Below, in pieces: positions 6,069-6,916 of a stretch of DNA of 6,916 bases; positions within the stretch are counted from its first letter, which is position 1; the number at the start of each line of letters is the position of its first letter. Under the pieces are notes generated by a model. That model did not search any database and was not told where the DNA came from. It was given only the letters and a program-made list of their open reading frames with translations. Made by a program: the position numbers and the translations under genes. Source of the stretch: Candidatus Omnitrophota bacterium. GTDB lineage: Bacteria; Omnitrophota; Gorgyraeia; Tantalellales; Tantalellaceae. The stretch lies in the NCBI GenBank assembly GCA_013204685.1, contig JABMSC010000198.1:1-6916 (forward strand), read 5' to 3'.

Positions 6069-6863
6069 ATGTACCGCCTTCGCAATCGACCTTGCAAACT
6101 TCTCTATTTTTTCTATCATCGCGCGCTTATTGCCCAGGTTTTCCTCGATCACTTTGATAATTGCGCTTCCTATAATAATACCGTCTGCCGCACCGGAGAT
6201 ATCTTTTGCCTGTTTAGCGCCGGAGATGCCAAACCCCACACAGACGGGTTTTTTTGTAAGCTTCCTCATCCGGCGCACATCTTTTTTCAAAATACCGGAC
6301 AGTTTCGCACGCGCGCCGGTAACTCCGGTAAGAGAAACATAATAAACAAACCCTTTTGATAAAGATGCTATTTTCTTGAACCTTCCCGGCGGTGTAGTAG
6401 GCGCCGCAAGAAGTATAAGATGAAAACCTGCCTTATCTGCGATACTTTTAAGTTCTCCCGATTCCTCCATGGGAAGATCCGGGACAATGACCCCATCGGC
6501 CCCTGCACACTTAGCATCTTTTATAAACCTCGAAAGTCCATAGTTGAAAAGTATATTGTAATAAGTCATAAAAACAAGCGGGACTTGTGTCTTCTTTCTT
6601 ATCTTTTTGACAAGAGAAAACACCCTTTTCACTTTGCACCCGCTTTTGAGTGAACGTTCCACGGCCCTCTGTATCGTGGGCCCGTCTGCCAGGGGATCCG
6701 AAAAAGGTATACCGAGCTCAATAATATCCGCGCCTGCTTTTGCAAGTGCGGAAACTATCTTCTCAGTTGCCGCCATATCCGGGTCTCCGGCGGTTATATA
6801 CGGCACAAACGCCTTTTTCTTTTCTTTTTTTAAATTTTTAAATGTTGCGTCAATACGGTTCAT
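6063..6863 (-). CDS. trpA: Tryptophan synthase alpha chain
   Basis: TrpA cleaves indole-3-glycerol phosphate to indole and glyceraldehyde 3-phosphate, and passes indole to TrpB through a tunnel in the alpha2-beta2 complex. The 266-residue TIM barrel shows YITAGDP at 22-28, the signature ELGIPFSDPLADGP at 49-62 with both catalytic acids (Glu49 and Asp60), PDLPMEE at 128-134, the flexible loop region SLTGVTGAR at 177-185, and the phosphate-binding GFGIS at 210-214 with GSAI at 232-235. Length and catalytic residues are normal, so it should be active. A GAGGAG ribosome site four bases before the ATG supports the start. The partner trpB would normally lie just upstream, beyond the right edge. The gene is flanked on both sides by repeat elements, and its stop codon lies within the heptamer array. 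Confidence 0.97.
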   Translation of the reverse strand: MNRIDATFKNLKKEKKKAFVPYITAGDPDMAATEKIVSALAKAGADIIELGIPFSDPLADGPTIQRAVERSLKSGCKVKRVFSLVKKIRKKTQVPLVFMTYYNILFNYGLSRFIKDAKCAGADGVIVPDLPMEESGELKSIADKAGFHLILLAAPTTPPGRFKKIASLSKGFVYYVSLTGVTGARAKLSGILKKDVRRMRKLTKKPVCVGFGISGAKQAKDISGAADGIIIGSAIIKVIEENLGNKRAMIEKIEKFARSIAKAVHG

Positions 6864-6887
6864 TTTTCTCCTCGTGGAATAATATCA

Positions 6888-6915
6888 GTAGGGGCACGGC
6901 ATGCCGTGCCCCTAC
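6888..6915. repeat. Perfect 28-bp palindrome of the GTAGGGGCACGGC type
   Basis: GTAGGGGCACGGCA at 6888-6901 is followed without a spacer by its exact reverse complement at 6902-6915. The symmetry stops at the flanking bases (6887 and 6916). As RNA it would form a very GC-rich stem, minus a few bases for the turn. From memory, palindromes beginning GTAGGGGC are common dispersed intergenic elements in many environmental bacteria. It lies 24 nt upstream of the trpA start, probably in the trpB-trpA gap. No T run follows on the minus strand, so a terminator is not favoured. It may continue as part of a larger element past the right edge. Confidence 0.85.
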
Positions 6916-6916
6916 C

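Overview
This 6.9 kb window is a compact run of seven protein genes, all on the minus strand, so transcription goes from high to low coordinates: trpA, ruvX, an M16 zinc peptidase, a site-2 protease with CBS domains, rpe, a phosphohexomutase, and the first half of lepA, which runs off the left edge. All are bacterial housekeeping families with intact motifs and usual lengths. No plasmid, phage, transposase, CRISPR or defence gene was seen. Lysine-rich proteins, moderate base composition and repeat-filled gaps suggest an uncultured environmental bacterium. A lineage such as Omnitrophota (candidate division OP3) is a guess from general resemblance and cannot be proven from this window.

The genes fall into two spacing classes. 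From ruvX to the phosphohexomutase they are tightly packed: gaps of 18 to 21 nt, or the 4-bp ATGA overlap between the M16 peptidase and the site-2 protease. This looks like one transcription unit. The other class is three gaps filled with repeats. A perfect 28-bp palindrome lies just upstream of trpA at the right edge. The 141-bp trpA-ruvX gap holds a heptanucleotide array overlapping the trpA stop, a 9-bp hairpin and a dispersed-type repeat. The 103-bp gap between the phosphohexomutase and lepA holds a second heptanucleotide array with a different unit, plus inverted repeats. No gene-free stretch exceeds 300 bases. I saw no canonical terminator (GC-rich hairpin followed by a T run) on the minus strand.

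Functionally the genes are a mixed set: the last step of tryptophan synthesis (trpA), rRNA processing or Holliday junction resolution (ruvX), two metalloproteases that are probably co-translated, two sugar-phosphate enzymes (rpe and the hexomutase), and a ribosome-associated GTPase (lepA). No single pathway unites them.

The most notable non-coding signal is that lepA and ruvX, the two genes that follow repeat-filled gaps inside the window, lack a clear Shine-Dalgarno sequence. The trpA, M16, rpe and hexomutase genes have one. I found no convincing new multi-gene system. The points worth a second look are the heptamer arrays, their stop-codon pattern and their position at gene boundaries.
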